From Acholeplasmataceae bacterium UBA5769 (lineage in GTDB: Bacteria; Bacillota_I; Bacilli_A; Acholeplasmatales; Acholeplasmataceae): a DNA stretch of 64,000 nucleotides. The DNA lies in the NCBI GenBank assembly GCA_002418725.1, contig DIER01000017.1:20281-84280 (forward strand). Direction: 5' to 3'. The notes under the pieces are model-generated. The model had not been told where the DNA came from and made no database searches. It saw only the letters and a program-made list of their open reading frames with translations. Numbering within the stretch: position 1 is the stretch's first letter; each line of letters starts with the position of its first letter. Made by a program: the position numbers and the translations under genes. Shown piece by piece: positions 17,373-27,693 of the stretch.

Positions 17373-19751
17373 ATGAAAACATCATTTAACGATAAACAAG
17401 CCTTTAAGCAGGCATTTTTGAATGGTCTAAATGAGACCTATCAGGTGTCACTTGAAGCATCATCGATAGAACAACGCTACACCATTCTTGCTAAAATGCT
17501 CGATGGAGCACTTGAAAATGATTTAAGAAAAACCACAGAAACTGTTAAAAATCAAGGATTGAAAAAGACGATCTATTTTTCAATGGAGTTTTTGATGGGA
17601 CGCTTAATTACCAACAACTTATTTAATAGTGGTCATTACCAAGTCGTGAAAGAGGCTTTTGATGACTGGGGTTTAGATTTAAACGAAGTTGAGAATGCAG
17701 AAAGCGATGCAGGGCTTGGTAACGGTGGTTTAGGAAGACTTGCTGCATGTTTCTTAGATTCAGCAGCATCGATCGGTTTGCCACTCTATGGTAATTCACT
17801 GCGCTACCAACATGGCTTTTTTGTCCAAGACATTAAAAACCATAAACAAGTTGAATTTCCCGATCCATGGTTAAATAAACCCTTTGTTTGGGAAAAACGT
17901 GTGGATGAAGATGCGATTCAAATTCCGTTATTTGGTTATGTTGAACACACACGTTTGATTAACCCCCAATGGATCAAGGCAGTTCCTTATGATGTGAAAA
18001 TCGTCGGCGATCAAAATGGTGTCGTGACAACCCTTCGTTTATGGTCAACAGAGCCTTCAGATAAACAAGAAATCAAGAGTGAAGAATACGTTCAAATGAC
18101 ACGTAAGATCACTGATGCGCTCTATCCAGATGATTCGACCGAAGATGGCAAGTCTTTACGTTTAATGCAATCCTATGTGTTTAGTGCAGCAGGTGTAAAA
18201 GCAGCCATGAATGAACATAAAGCTTTAGGGCGTGATGTTCGAACCCTTCCTGATTATTTCACATTCCAAATCAATGATACCCATCCTACCCTTGTGATTC
18301 CAGAGATGATGCGCATTTTAATGGATGAAGAAGGTATCGGTTATGAGGAAGCATGGCATATCACACAACGTACCTGTGCGTTTACGAACCATACGATTTT
18401 AGCTGAAGCTTTAGAAAAATGGAATATCCATATTTTTAGAAATCTTTTACCACGCATTTATGAGATTGTTGCTGAAATGAACAGAAGGTTTAAATTTATT
18501 TTGGAATCTGATGGTCGTTTCAATCGTGAACAGATTTATTTAATGAGTTTGATCGGGCAAAATCATGTCCGTATGGCACATATTTGTATTTATGGTTCAT
18601 TTTCAATCAATGGGGTTGCTGAATTACATACCAACATTTTAAAGAATAATGAAATGCGTAATTTCTATCATTTATACCCCTTAAAGTTTAACAATAAAAC
18701 CAATGGGATAACACACCGTAGATGGTTGATTCATACCAATCCAGAACTTGTATCGATTCTTGATGAAACGATCGGTAACGAGTGGAGAAAAGACTTAACG
18801 AAACTGGTCAAGTTTGATCAATACCGTTTTGATCGTGATGTTCAATTTAAGGTTGACCTCATGAAGCGTGCTAAAAAACAAGCGTTAGCGAAACGTATCA
18901 AAGAAGATACAGGTGTTGAACTTAATGTGGATAGCATCTTTGATATTCAAGTCAAACGTCTCCATGAATACAAGCGTCAACTCTTGAATGTGCTTCATAT
19001 CATCTATGTTTATCAACGCCTTAAAAAAGATAGTTCTTTTAAAGAAGCCTATTTCCCACATTCCTTCATTTTTGGTGCGAAAGCAGCACCTTCCTATCAT
19101 ATGGCTAAATCAATCATTGAACTGATTGATACGGTTGCTGATGTGATCAACAACGACCCTGAGACCAACGATTTACTTAAAGTTGTCTTTGTCAGAAATT
19201 ATAACGTTACTTATGCAGAATACATCATGCCAGCAGCTGATTTATCTGAACAAATTTCAACCGCAACCAAAGAAGCTTCTGGAACAGGAAACATGAAGTT
19301 TATGATGAATGGCGCAATCACGATTGGTACCATGGATGGTGCAAACGTTGAAATCGTCGAAAAAGCCGGATATGAAAATGAAATTATCTTCGGTTTATCC
19401 GCTGAAGAAGTTACCAAACTTTACACATTTAATGGCTACAAGCCAAGAGAAATCTTTGATCAAGACCCACGTTTGCAACAAGTGTTCCAGTTTATTCGTA
19501 AACTTAATCCAAACCCACAACACTTTGACTACATCTTAAATGCCTTATTAAACTCAGACTATTTCTTAGTCATGAAAGATTTTGCAAGTTATGTCAAAGC
19601 ACATGAAGTTGCCAACAGTGCGTATAAGAACAGAACCAGATGGTTAGCGATGTCGATTTCAAACATTGCAAATTCAGGTTACTTTACATCAGACCGCACC
19701 ATCGAACAATATAATAATGACATTTGGAAATTAAAGAAGATCACATTTTAA
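17373..19751 (+). CDS. glgP: Glycogen/maltodextrin phosphorylase (GT35)
   Basis: 792 residues, normal for a bacterial alpha-glucan phosphorylase. Seen: YFSMEFLMGRL, the ESDAGLGNGGLGRLAACFLDS signature, TNGITHRRWL, RLHEYKRQLLN, and the pyridoxal-phosphate site EASGTGNMKFMMNG near residues 634-647 with the Schiff-base lysine. It releases glucose-1-phosphate from non-reducing ends of stored or imported alpha-glucan. ATG 17373 lies behind AAGGAGACG. First gene of an operon with a GH13 enzyme, pullulanase and branching enzyme. GlgP versus MalP substrate preference cannot be assigned. Confidence 0.95.
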   Translation: MKTSFNDKQAFKQAFLNGLNETYQVSLEASSIEQRYTILAKMLDGALENDLRKTTETVKNQGLKKTIYFSMEFLMGRLITNNLFNSGHYQVVKEAFDDWGLDLNEVENAESDAGLGNGGLGRLAACFLDSAASIGLPLYGNSLRYQHGFFVQDIKNHKQVEFPDPWLNKPFVWEKRVDEDAIQIPLFGYVEHTRLINPQWIKAVPYDVKIVGDQNGVVTTLRLWSTEPSDKQEIKSEEYVQMTRKITDALYPDDSTEDGKSLRLMQSYVFSAAGVKAAMNEHKALGRDVRTLPDYFTFQINDTHPTLVIPEMMRILMDEEGIGYEEAWHITQRTCAFTNHTILAEALEKWNIHIFRNLLPRIYEIVAEMNRRFKFILESDGRFNREQIYLMSLIGQNHVRMAHICIYGSFSINGVAELHTNILKNNEMRNFYHLYPLKFNNKTNGITHRRWLIHTNPELVSILDETIGNEWRKDLTKLVKFDQYRFDRDVQFKVDLMKRAKKQALAKRIKEDTGVELNVDSIFDIQVKRLHEYKRQLLNVLHIIYVYQRLKKDSSFKEAYFPHSFIFGAKAAPSYHMAKSIIELIDTVADVINNDPETNDLLKVVFVRNYNVTYAEYIMPAADLSEQISTATKEASGTGNMKFMMNGAITIGTMDGANVEIVEKAGYENEIIFGLSAEEVTKLYTFNGYKPREIFDQDPRLQQVFQFIRKLNPNPQHFDYILNALLNSDYFLVMKDFASYVKAHEVANSAYKNRTRWLAMSISNIANSGYFTSDRTIEQYNNDIWKLKKITF

Positions 19752-19765
19752 AGAGGTGATTTTGG

Positions 19766-21058
19766 ATGGCAAAACAAACCGACCTTCTCTTAAGGACGCA
19801 AACGATTTACCAAGTTTTTCCAAGACAACATTCCAAGACACATAACATCCAAGGTGTTATCAAAGATCTCGATCGGATCAAGTCTTTAGGAGTCGATGTC
19901 ATTTATCTCTTACCGATTCATCCGATTGGTAAAAAAGCGAGAAAGGGCAGCCAAGGCAGCCCTTATTCCATTGTTAATTACCTTGAAATCAATAACGATT
20001 TAGGAACCATGGAAGATTTTGATTTGCTCATCAAAGAAGCACATCAACGCGACATGAAAGTGATGATCGATATCGTCTTTAACCATACCTCAAGAGATAG
20101 TGTTTATGTGAATAAACAGCCACATTGGTTCTATCGTAACCAAGAAGGAGAACTCGCGAATCGTGTGGGTGATTGGAGTGATATCACCGATCTTGATTTT
20201 GGTGTGCGTGAGGTTTGGGACGAACTGATCCAAGTGCTTTATTTTTGGGCACGCAAAGTGGATGGGTTTCGTTGTGATGTCGCACCACTCATTCCCTTAG
20301 ATTTTTGGCTTGAAGCGAGAAAGACAATCGATCAGGTTCGACCAGATTTGATCTGGTTATCCGAATCCGTTCATCCAGGCTTCATTAAATACTTGCGGGA
20401 TCGAGGTTTCGAATGTTATAGTGATGCAGAAATGTATCAAGCCTTCGATATCTTATACGATTATGACATCTTTGAAGATATGTATGCCTATTTGGAAAAT
20501 CCAAAAAAGCTGAAACTATGGATCGAAGCGATTGAAAGACAGGAAACGACGTATCCCAAAAACTATATTAAGATGCGCAGCTTTGAAAATCATGATCAAC
20601 CGAGACTTAGATCTAAAGTAAGAGATGAAGTCCATTTTATACAGATGGTTGCTTTAAGTTTTTTCCTCAAAGGAACAGCATTTATCTATGCAGGCATGGA
20701 ACATCAAGCAACAAAGCAACCTTCTTTGTTTGAGTTTGATGAAGTTTCATGGTCTGATAAGGATAGTTTAGAACCGTTTTTTACACGATTAGCTCGTTTT
20801 AAGAAACAACCCATTTTCGCCTTTGGTCACACCTATATGCATCATAAAGAAGATGTGGTGGTGATGTCTTATCAGTATCAGCACCAATTTGTGGTAGGAA
20901 TCTTTAACTTAGAGCATGCAAAAGAAGTTATAGTTCCTCTCATTGATGGTATTTACACGAACTTTTTAGATGAAACTGAGGTTGTCGTTCATCAACAAAA
21001 GATAGTTTTATCTGACAAACCCATAATCATTGACACATTAAAGGAACATATCCGATGA
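19766..21058 (+). CDS. Cytosolic GH13 alpha-glucan hydrolase or transferase
   Basis: 430 residues without a signal peptide. GH13 barrel: TIYQVFPRQHS at the start, VDVIYLLPIHPIGKK, region I IDIVFNHTS, region II GFRCDVAPLIP with Asp171 as nucleophile, region III LSESVHPG with Glu200, region IV FENHDQPR. It is shorter than classic amylases with a reduced B domain and short C-terminal sheet. RBS AAAGAGGTG. The stop overlaps the next gene by four bases. Its place between phosphorylase and pullulanase points to work on limit dextrins, but the reaction (amylase, glucosidase, transfer) is not determined. Confidence 0.85.
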   Translation: MAKQTDLLLRTQTIYQVFPRQHSKTHNIQGVIKDLDRIKSLGVDVIYLLPIHPIGKKARKGSQGSPYSIVNYLEINNDLGTMEDFDLLIKEAHQRDMKVMIDIVFNHTSRDSVYVNKQPHWFYRNQEGELANRVGDWSDITDLDFGVREVWDELIQVLYFWARKVDGFRCDVAPLIPLDFWLEARKTIDQVRPDLIWLSESVHPGFIKYLRDRGFECYSDAEMYQAFDILYDYDIFEDMYAYLENPKKLKLWIEAIERQETTYPKNYIKMRSFENHDQPRLRSKVRDEVHFIQMVALSFFLKGTAFIYAGMEHQATKQPSLFEFDEVSWSDKDSLEPFFTRLARFKKQPIFAFGHTYMHHKEDVVVMSYQYQHQFVVGIFNLEHAKEVIVPLIDGIYTNFLDETEVVVHQQKIVLSDKPIIIDTLKEHIR

Positions 21059-23013
21059 GAATTTTTATTGACAGCATGACATTACTGCGCGTTGAATCTG
21101 ATCAGTATATTGACCAGATTGAAATCCCCACCCACACCATCAAATGGGTAAGAAATGAAGGTTATTTTCAGTATTTCCAAACGGAAAGACCTATTGACCT
21201 TCATCTACGTGATCAGATTCTCATCAACGGGGCTCATTACCCGCTTGAAATTGGATTGGTGACACTCACGAAAGAGTTTGAAGCACGCTTTCGTTACGAT
21301 GGCAAACTAGGTTATGATTACTCACCCTCATCCACAAGATTTGCTGTGTTTACACCAGTTGCTAAGGAAGTGTATGTTGTCGTGGATGACATCGCTTACC
21401 CCATGAGCTATCAAGAACCTATTTGGGAACGCATCGTTGATGGAAACATGAATGGTAAAAGATACCATTACCGTGTGAGACTTGTGGATCAGTTTGTTGA
21501 TGTCGAAGATCCTTATGCGAATGCAAAAGCGACAACAGGCTCTTATGTCATTGACTGGCAAGCACTTACCCCTATTGAAAAAACACCAATTAAACTGAAA
21601 AACTATGTGGATGCGGTGATCTATGAAGGGCACGTCAGAGATATGACGATTCATCTTGATGTCTCTAACCAAGGGTTATTTGATGGCTTAACTGAAAAGA
21701 GTAGACTTCTTAAAGGCAGTGTTTTACAATACATCAAACGACTTGGCATGACACACTTACAGCTCCTTCCAGTGTATGATTTTGAAGGGGTTAATGATAC
21801 AGAGAAGAAAAATTTATACAACTGGGGATACAATCCATCAGCATATTTTAGTGTAGAAGGTTGGTATTCAAAACATCCAGAAAACCCTTATGAACGTATC
21901 AACGAATTTCGTTCTTTAATCAATGAAGCACATCGCTTAAAGTTAGGCGTCAACATGGATGTCGTCTATAACCATGTCTATAACCATCTCACATTCCCTT
22001 ATGATTTTTTGGTTCCAGGCTATTTTTATCGCCATAATCAAGTCAAAAAAATGACGGATGCTTCCTATTGTGGAAACGATGTGGAAACGAGAAATTACAT
22101 GGTCAGAAAACTCATCATCGATAGTCTGATTCATTTTGTCGAAAACTTTCAAATCGATGGGTTTCGCTTTGACTTGATGGGTTTAATAGACCTAGAAACG
22201 ATGAAAACGATTGAAAAAGAACTTAAATCAAGACATCCCTACATCATGCTTTATGGTGAAGGATGGCATATGGCATCTGAATTACCATCCAAACAACGGG
22301 CATCGATGCACAATCAAGCCCAGTTTGATGGGTTCGCCCATTTCAATGATTTTTATCGGAACACGATGAAAGGGGAACTTCATGGGCAAGGCTTAGGGTA
22401 TACAATGGGTAATAAGAACTTGATCAACAAAGCTATGGATGCCATGATTGGCAGCCCGCACATGTTTTTATCACCTAATCAATCCATCAACTATGTTGAA
22501 TGTCATGACAATATGACCTTCTACGATAAAATGCTTTTATCAAGTGGTTTTGAAAAGGAATCCTTTAAAGTCTACCAAGATTTTGCAAATCATCTGATTG
22601 CAATCTCACAAGGTGTTCCGTTTTATCATGCAGGTCAAGAGTTTTATCGCACCAAAATGGGTGTTGAAAATTCCTATAACAGTCCGGATGCCATTAACCA
22701 AATCATTTGGAATCCTAAAACAGAAGCAGTGGACAAATTAAAGAAATTACTAAAGATTAGAAAACGACATAGCCTTTACCGCATGACAACGTATGATGCA
22801 CATGTTAAGATGAGAAGAGAACAAAACATCATTATTTATGAACTTGAAAATCACCGTGAGATTTTAAGACACTACATCAAGTGCGAAACGGGGATTGAAA
22901 AGTTTCCTCTACACGAGGGGACACTTATTTTTCCTTCCCAAAACGTCTTAACTGAAGAAACAGACATGTATGTCGATAAACCTGGTATTTATATTGTTAA
23001 GCTCAAAAAATAA
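21055..23013 (+). CDS. Cytosolic type I pullulanase (debranching enzyme)
   Basis: 652 residues, no signal peptide. After a lineage-specific N-terminal domain comes a CBM48 (TRFAVFTPVAKEVYVVV, about 95-150) and a GH13_14 barrel. LYNWGYNPSAYF is the type I pullulanase motif; region I MDVVYNHVY, region II GFRFDLMGL with Asp373, region III YGEGWHM with Glu402, region IV YVECHDNMT. It removes alpha-1,6 branches from phosphorylase limit dextrin inside the cell. ATG overlaps the preceding stop by 4 bases; branching enzyme follows after 12 bases. Paralogue of the surface pullulanase but lacking export and anchor. Confidence 0.92.
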   Translation: MRIFIDSMTLLRVESDQYIDQIEIPTHTIKWVRNEGYFQYFQTERPIDLHLRDQILINGAHYPLEIGLVTLTKEFEARFRYDGKLGYDYSPSSTRFAVFTPVAKEVYVVVDDIAYPMSYQEPIWERIVDGNMNGKRYHYRVRLVDQFVDVEDPYANAKATTGSYVIDWQALTPIEKTPIKLKNYVDAVIYEGHVRDMTIHLDVSNQGLFDGLTEKSRLLKGSVLQYIKRLGMTHLQLLPVYDFEGVNDTEKKNLYNWGYNPSAYFSVEGWYSKHPENPYERINEFRSLINEAHRLKLGVNMDVVYNHVYNHLTFPYDFLVPGYFYRHNQVKKMTDASYCGNDVETRNYMVRKLIIDSLIHFVENFQIDGFRFDLMGLIDLETMKTIEKELKSRHPYIMLYGEGWHMASELPSKQRASMHNQAQFDGFAHFNDFYRNTMKGELHGQGLGYTMGNKNLINKAMDAMIGSPHMFLSPNQSINYVECHDNMTFYDKMLLSSGFEKESFKVYQDFANHLIAISQGVPFYHAGQEFYRTKMGVENSYNSPDAINQIIWNPKTEAVDKLKKLLKIRKRHSLYRMTTYDAHVKMRREQNIIIYELENHREILRHYIKCETGIEKFPLHEGTLIFPSQNVLTEETDMYVDKPGIYIVKLKK

Positions 23014-23025
23014 AGGAGTGATGGT

Positions 23026-24888
23026 ATGCGTTTGATTTCAGATCACGATGTCAATTCATTTTTACTCGGTCAACATGACAGGTTGCACGCATTTTTAGGT
23101 GCGCATCTGATTAGAAATGATCAAAAAGAGATTGTTGCTACGGAATTTACAGTTTACGCACCGAATGCCAAAGAAGTTCGTTTGGCTGCTGAATTTAACA
23201 ATTATGAAGGATGGAAACATGTTTTAACTAAAATTCATCATATGGGCTTTTATCGCATTGAAATCCCTGGAGATCAGAGCTACAAGATGTATAAATATGA
23301 AATCCATACGCAAGATCACCGCATCCTTTACAAATCAGATCCTTTTGGCTATTACGCGGAAGTAAGACCAGGTACTGCATCCAAGGTTTATGAAATCAAC
23401 GGTTATCCATGGAAAGACCAAGAATGGTTTTATGTCAAAAAGAAAAGTTATCAAGAACCCCTTTTAATTTATGAACTTCATCTTGGTTCATGGCGTAGAA
23501 AATTTGGCGCGTTCAAACCTTATAATGAAATGGTTGCTGAATTGATTGCTTATGTGAAAGATCAAGGGTTTACCCATATTGAACTCATGCCCGTCTATGA
23601 ACATCCACTCGACGATTCATGGGGATATCAAGGCACCGGATTTTTTGCTGCGACTTCAAGATTTGGTGTACCAATGGATTTGATGTACATGATCGATCAA
23701 CTGCATCAAGCAGGTATTGGTGTGATCATGGATTGGGTCTTAGGACATATTTGCAGGGATGCACATGGTTTATCTTTCTTTGATGGGACATCTCTGTTTG
23801 AATTTGATGATCAAGACCGAAGAGAGAATGTCACATGGGGGACAGATAATCTCGATTTTTCAAAAGGGATTACCCGAAGTTTTATGCTTTCTGCGCTCAC
23901 ATTTTGGATGGAATACTTTCACGTAGATGGTTACAGAATTGATGCTGTTTCCAATTTAATTTATTATCTAGGACGAAAAGATAAAGGGGTCAATCAAGAC
24001 GCGATTAACTTTATTAGACAGTTATCTTATCATCTTTTTGGTAAAGACGATAGACTCTTATTCATGGCAGAAGACTCCACAGATTTTCCCTATGTCACAC
24101 ATCCAGTGGATACAGGTGGCATCGGATTTAACTATAAGTGGAACATGGGCTTTATGAATGATGTGTTGCGCTATTTTAAAGAGGACCCTATCCACAGAAA
24201 ATTCCACCACGCAAAGATTACATTTGGCCTTGTATACGCATTTAACGAACAATTTGTTCTTCCCTTTTCACACGATGAAGTCGTGCATATGAAAGGTTCG
24301 CTTGTCAACAAGATGCCAGGAGATTATTTTCAAAAAATGGCGAATTGGCGTTTGTTATTGACGTTATGGATGACGCATCCGGGTAAGAAACTTCTCTTTA
24401 TGGGACAAGAGTTTGCACAGTTTTCAGAGTGGGCTTTTCAAGGCGAAATCGATTGGCATTTGCTCGATTATCCAGCACACCAAAAAGCCAATCGTTATTT
24501 TAAAGACTTAGCACAAGTCTATCGCCATCATGATGCCCTCTATCAGTATGACCATCATCCAAAGGGATTCGAATGGTCCATTGTCGATGATCAAGATCAA
24601 AGTGTCTTCGCGTTTATCAGAAGAAGTGATGAAGAAACCTTACTCATCATTTTAAACATGACACCCAATGTTCATCAAACCTATGAGATTGGGGTACCAC
24701 ACAGGGGGACTTGGGTGGAGATTTTAAACAGCGATAAAGAGATTTACTTTGGTAGTGATCAGTACAATGGGACTTCATTAAAGACCATCAAAATGGATAA
24801 AAACCAGTTCAAGTATGTGATTAAACCAAAACTTGGACCACTGACTGGTATGATTTTTAAATATCAAAAACCAAATAAAAAAACATAA
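23026..24888 (+). CDS. glgB: 1,4-alpha-glucan branching enzyme
   Basis: 620 residues. N-terminal CBM48 (TEFTVYAPNAKEVRLAAEFNNY, about 44-66), then the GH13_9 barrel: ELMPVYEHPLDDSWGYQ, region I MDWVLGHI, region II GYRIDAVSN with Asp306, region III FMAEDST with Glu349, region IV PFSHDEVVHMKGSLV, and FMGQEFAQ. It makes alpha-1,6 branches. Start ATG 23026 with AAGGAGTG. Region I reads DWVLGHI where most GlgB proteins have DWVPGHF. Last gene of the phosphorylase operon, with no glycogen synthase or ADP-glucose pyrophosphorylase nearby. Confidence 0.93.
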   Translation: MRLISDHDVNSFLLGQHDRLHAFLGAHLIRNDQKEIVATEFTVYAPNAKEVRLAAEFNNYEGWKHVLTKIHHMGFYRIEIPGDQSYKMYKYEIHTQDHRILYKSDPFGYYAEVRPGTASKVYEINGYPWKDQEWFYVKKKSYQEPLLIYELHLGSWRRKFGAFKPYNEMVAELIAYVKDQGFTHIELMPVYEHPLDDSWGYQGTGFFAATSRFGVPMDLMYMIDQLHQAGIGVIMDWVLGHICRDAHGLSFFDGTSLFEFDDQDRRENVTWGTDNLDFSKGITRSFMLSALTFWMEYFHVDGYRIDAVSNLIYYLGRKDKGVNQDAINFIRQLSYHLFGKDDRLLFMAEDSTDFPYVTHPVDTGGIGFNYKWNMGFMNDVLRYFKEDPIHRKFHHAKITFGLVYAFNEQFVLPFSHDEVVHMKGSLVNKMPGDYFQKMANWRLLLTLWMTHPGKKLLFMGQEFAQFSEWAFQGEIDWHLLDYPAHQKANRYFKDLAQVYRHHDALYQYDHHPKGFEWSIVDDQDQSVFAFIRRSDEETLLIILNMTPNVHQTYEIGVPHRGTWVEILNSDKEIYFGSDQYNGTSLKTIKMDKNQFKYVIKPKLGPLTGMIFKYQKPNKKT

Positions 24889-24895
24889 AAAAAAG

Positions 24896-24924
24896 AATCT
24901 CACCGACCAGGGTGAGATTTTTTT
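24896..24924. terminator. Bidirectional terminator between glgB and the LacI-type gene
   Basis: AATCTCACC (24896-24904), loop GACCAG, GGTGAGATT (24911-24919), T run to 24924, and an A run before the stem that gives T on the minus strand. Confidence 0.9.
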
Positions 24925-25897
24925 ATGACTTGGTTGTTTCTCTTTCAATCAGTTTGACATCGATAATGTCATGGAGTGAATCGAGTTCAACACCACGAAT
25001 CAATCGCGTTAAACTGATAAACGATTGTTTGCCCATAAAGTTAACCGATTGATGGACGGTTGTGATTGCTGGTGTAACCCACTTTGAATAAGGTGTGTTG
25101 TCGTAACCGATGATTTGGACATCCGCAGGGACTTTTTTTCCTAATTTTTGCAAGATATGAAGTGCGGTCAACGCAAGCGTATCAGAGAAAGCGAAGATAC
25201 CATCCACATTGGGGTTATTTCTTAAAACTTCTTCCATGAGTTTCACATCGGGATTGATGAGATCAAAATCAAAGATATCTGCGTAAAGTTGATGAGTTTT
25301 GAGTTCATTGAGGAAGCCGATAGTACGTTCCATGGTCGTGAGCAAGAAGGAAGGACCTCGGAAAACTAAAATCGTTTTACATCCTGTAGAGATCAGTTTT
25401 TTAGCGGCTAACGTGCCACCTTTGACGTTATCTGAAGTGATCGAAGGGATGTTTTCATCTAAAATATGGTCTACAGTGACCACAGGGATATTGAGTTCTT
25501 GTAATTTATCTCGGTTTGAGAAATTGGAAGCAATGATCAAACCTTCAATGTTATATTGTTCAAAGAATTTTAAGTACTCTAGCTCGCGATCGGGATCATC
25601 TTGTGTGTGGCAAAACATGATTTTATACCCATAGGCAGACGCTTGAGATTCAATCCCTTCTAAAAGTTCGCCATAAAATGATGGTCCAATATGTGGAACA
25701 ATAACTCCAATAATTTTAGAACTGCGATTGGTCAGAGAACGGGCAAGTTGGTTAGGAATAAACCCTAGTTCAGCAATGATTTTATTGACTAACACTTTGG
25801 TTTCTTCGTGCACATACCCCTTTTGGTTAATGACGCGTGAAACAGTTGAAACACTGACGTTCGCTTTTTTAGCGACATCACGGATGGTTGGTTTCAT
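24923..25897 (-). CDS. LacI family transcriptional repressor of the glucan island
   Basis: 324 residues. The N-terminal helix-turn-helix is VAKKANVSVSTVSRVIN with the hinge LARSLTNRSSKIIGVI, then a periplasmic-binding-like effector domain. It should bind a CG-centred palindrome and respond to a sugar. Its ATG overlaps the neopullulanase stop by 4 bases, so it is transcribed with that gene from the operator-bearing intergenic region at 27694-27771. The TGnAAnCG sites over the island are the natural candidates for its operators; a CcpA-like global role is also possible. MalR/AglR-type regulators are the nearest functional comparison. Confidence 0.93.
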   Translation of the reverse strand: MKPTIRDVAKKANVSVSTVSRVINQKGYVHEETKVLVNKIIAELGFIPNQLARSLTNRSSKIIGVIVPHIGPSFYGELLEGIESQASAYGYKIMFCHTQDDPDRELEYLKFFEQYNIEGLIIASNFSNRDKLQELNIPVVTVDHILDENIPSITSDNVKGGTLAAKKLISTGCKTILVFRGPSFLLTTMERTIGFLNELKTHQLYADIFDFDLINPDVKLMEEVLRNNPNVDGIFAFSDTLALTALHILQKLGKKVPADVQIIGYDNTPYSKWVTPAITTVHQSVNFMGKQSFISLTRLIRGVELDSLHDIIDVKLIERETTKS

Positions 25898-27678
25898 GAA
25901 CTTTCCTCCTTATATAAAAGGTAATATCCTTTTGAGTCTATTTTGATTGTATCACGAATTTCAATCTCTTTATCGTTTATAAGGTCACGATAACGGCCTA
26001 TAAGTTCGTGTGACGCATCAAATTCACAAGATTCATGAGGATTGATGATACAAAGCAAGGTTTGACTTCCATGTTTTTTCATCAAGATGAGCGGGTTCCC
26101 TTCGATACATATAAAATCGGAAAGGAATAAAGACTGGTATGTTTTTCTCAGGTAAATCAAATGTTTGATGAAGGCATAAAAGGATTTATCGTAAAAACGT
26201 TCTGCAAGTAAAGGTCTTCTGTTATCTGGATCGTGATCACCAGTCATGCCATACTCATCCCCATAATAAATCATCGGGGTACCCTTGTTTATGAAAAGAA
26301 GAATGAAAGCTAACTTAACGAGACTTAAGTCATCTGAAAGTCTTTTTCTAATGCGCATGGTGTCATGGCTGCCTAAAAGATTGAACATGTTTTCCATGAC
26401 ATGATCTGGTGTGGTTGCGTAAACCTGGTTGAGTTGGTCTTTGAACTTTATCGTATCAATTTCGAGAGATAAGTAATGCCATATCGCATAACTCAACTCA
26501 TAGTTCATCACGCTATCAAGTTGGTCTCCTAAAAGCCAAGGAAGCGACTGGTCCCAGTTTTCACCGAGAATAAAACAATCTTCTTTGACGCTACGAGCAG
26601 TTTTCTTAATGTTTCGAAGAAATGCATGCGAAAGTTCGTTCGAAACATCAAGTCTCCAACCATCGATATCATAGACTTCTATCCAATAACGCACGACATC
26701 AAGTAAATAAGATGCAACTAATGGATGTGACGTGTTCCATTTGGGCATGCTAGGTTGAAAAGCAAAGGTGCGATAATGTGGTTTTTGTCCAGGTTTCAGT
26801 ACCGGTTTTCCAGCTTCACTAAGTGGAAAATGAAGGACAGGAAACTGATCAACATAGAAACAATCCTTATATGTGCTTTCTTCATTATGCTTGATAAGAT
26901 CTTGAAAGAAAGGGTGTAAAAATCCAGCATGATTAAAGACACCATCCAGCATGACTTTGATGCCGTAATGATGTGCTGTTTGCACGAATATTTTGAAATC
27001 TTCATTCGTACCAAAATGAGGATCGACACTAAAATAATCGGTTGTGTCGTATTTATGAACCGAAGGCGATGTGAATATGGGGGTTAAATAGATACCGTTG
27101 ATCCCTAACTCGTGTAATCGGGGAAGTTCGAGGGTCATCCCTTTAAGATTGCCACCAAGATGGGTGCTATTATTGACAGGGGCATCTTTCCAAGTAGCCA
27201 TGAGTACCTCGTTATCAGAACGGAAACGATCGGGAAATATTTGATACCAAATCGTGTCTTTGACCCATGAAGGTGTGTGATGAAGATCCTCTTGATGGAC
27301 GTAAGGGAAATTAAAATAAGCACTCAAATCATCTTGGTGTTTATCTTCGAGCAAGTGTAGTCCACGTGGACCAAAACTGTATGTTTTATGGTCATCATGT
27401 AAGATAAAAACGTATTTCGTTCTGAGGTATTCAGGTTGAATATGCACAAAATAATAGTCATAATCTGACGTCTGATATCTTTTTTTCATTGGTATTTGAT
27501 GGAATACCCAACGAGATTTTTGATGTTCATTTTTTTCCCACATAAAGGGATCGCCATAACGAAGTTCAACCAAGGATACATCATCTTTTTTGGTTCTCAA
27601 TAAAAGATGTAGAGCTTCATGATTGTAGGCATAAGCGTACTCCGATTTTGGACGATGGTAAAGCGCATGTAGATCCAT
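25894..27678 (-). CDS. Neopullulanase / cyclomaltodextrinase / maltogenic amylase (GH13_20)
   Basis: 594 residues, cytosolic. The N-terminal CBM34-like domain (1-125, starting MDLHALYHRP) is typical of this subfamily, where it builds the dimer. Barrel: TIWYQIFPDRF, region I LDGVFNHAG, region II GWRLDVSNE with Asp344, region III ILGENWDQS with Glu373, region IV LLGSHDTMR; MIYYGDEYGM follows. It cleaves cyclodextrins, pullulan and short maltodextrins. Minus strand, first gene of a two-gene operon with the LacI-type repressor, divergent from the oligo-1,6-glucosidase gene across a large palindrome. Confidence 0.9.
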   Translation of the reverse strand: MDLHALYHRPKSEYAYAYNHEALHLLLRTKKDDVSLVELRYGDPFMWEKNEHQKSRWVFHQIPMKKRYQTSDYDYYFVHIQPEYLRTKYVFILHDDHKTYSFGPRGLHLLEDKHQDDLSAYFNFPYVHQEDLHHTPSWVKDTIWYQIFPDRFRSDNEVLMATWKDAPVNNSTHLGGNLKGMTLELPRLHELGINGIYLTPIFTSPSVHKYDTTDYFSVDPHFGTNEDFKIFVQTAHHYGIKVMLDGVFNHAGFLHPFFQDLIKHNEESTYKDCFYVDQFPVLHFPLSEAGKPVLKPGQKPHYRTFAFQPSMPKWNTSHPLVASYLLDVVRYWIEVYDIDGWRLDVSNELSHAFLRNIKKTARSVKEDCFILGENWDQSLPWLLGDQLDSVMNYELSYAIWHYLSLEIDTIKFKDQLNQVYATTPDHVMENMFNLLGSHDTMRIRKRLSDDLSLVKLAFILLFINKGTPMIYYGDEYGMTGDHDPDNRRPLLAERFYDKSFYAFIKHLIYLRKTYQSLFLSDFICIEGNPLILMKKHGSQTLLCIINPHESCEFDASHELIGRYRDLINDKEIEIRDTIKIDSKGYYLLYKEESS

Positions 27679-27693
27679 TTCATCACCAGAACA

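Noticed and set aside
21328..21672. 114-codon minus-strand frame inside the cytosolic pullulanase gene
   Set aside because: The plus strand carries the conserved CBM48 and linker sequence; the antisense frame has no ribosome site or family likeness.
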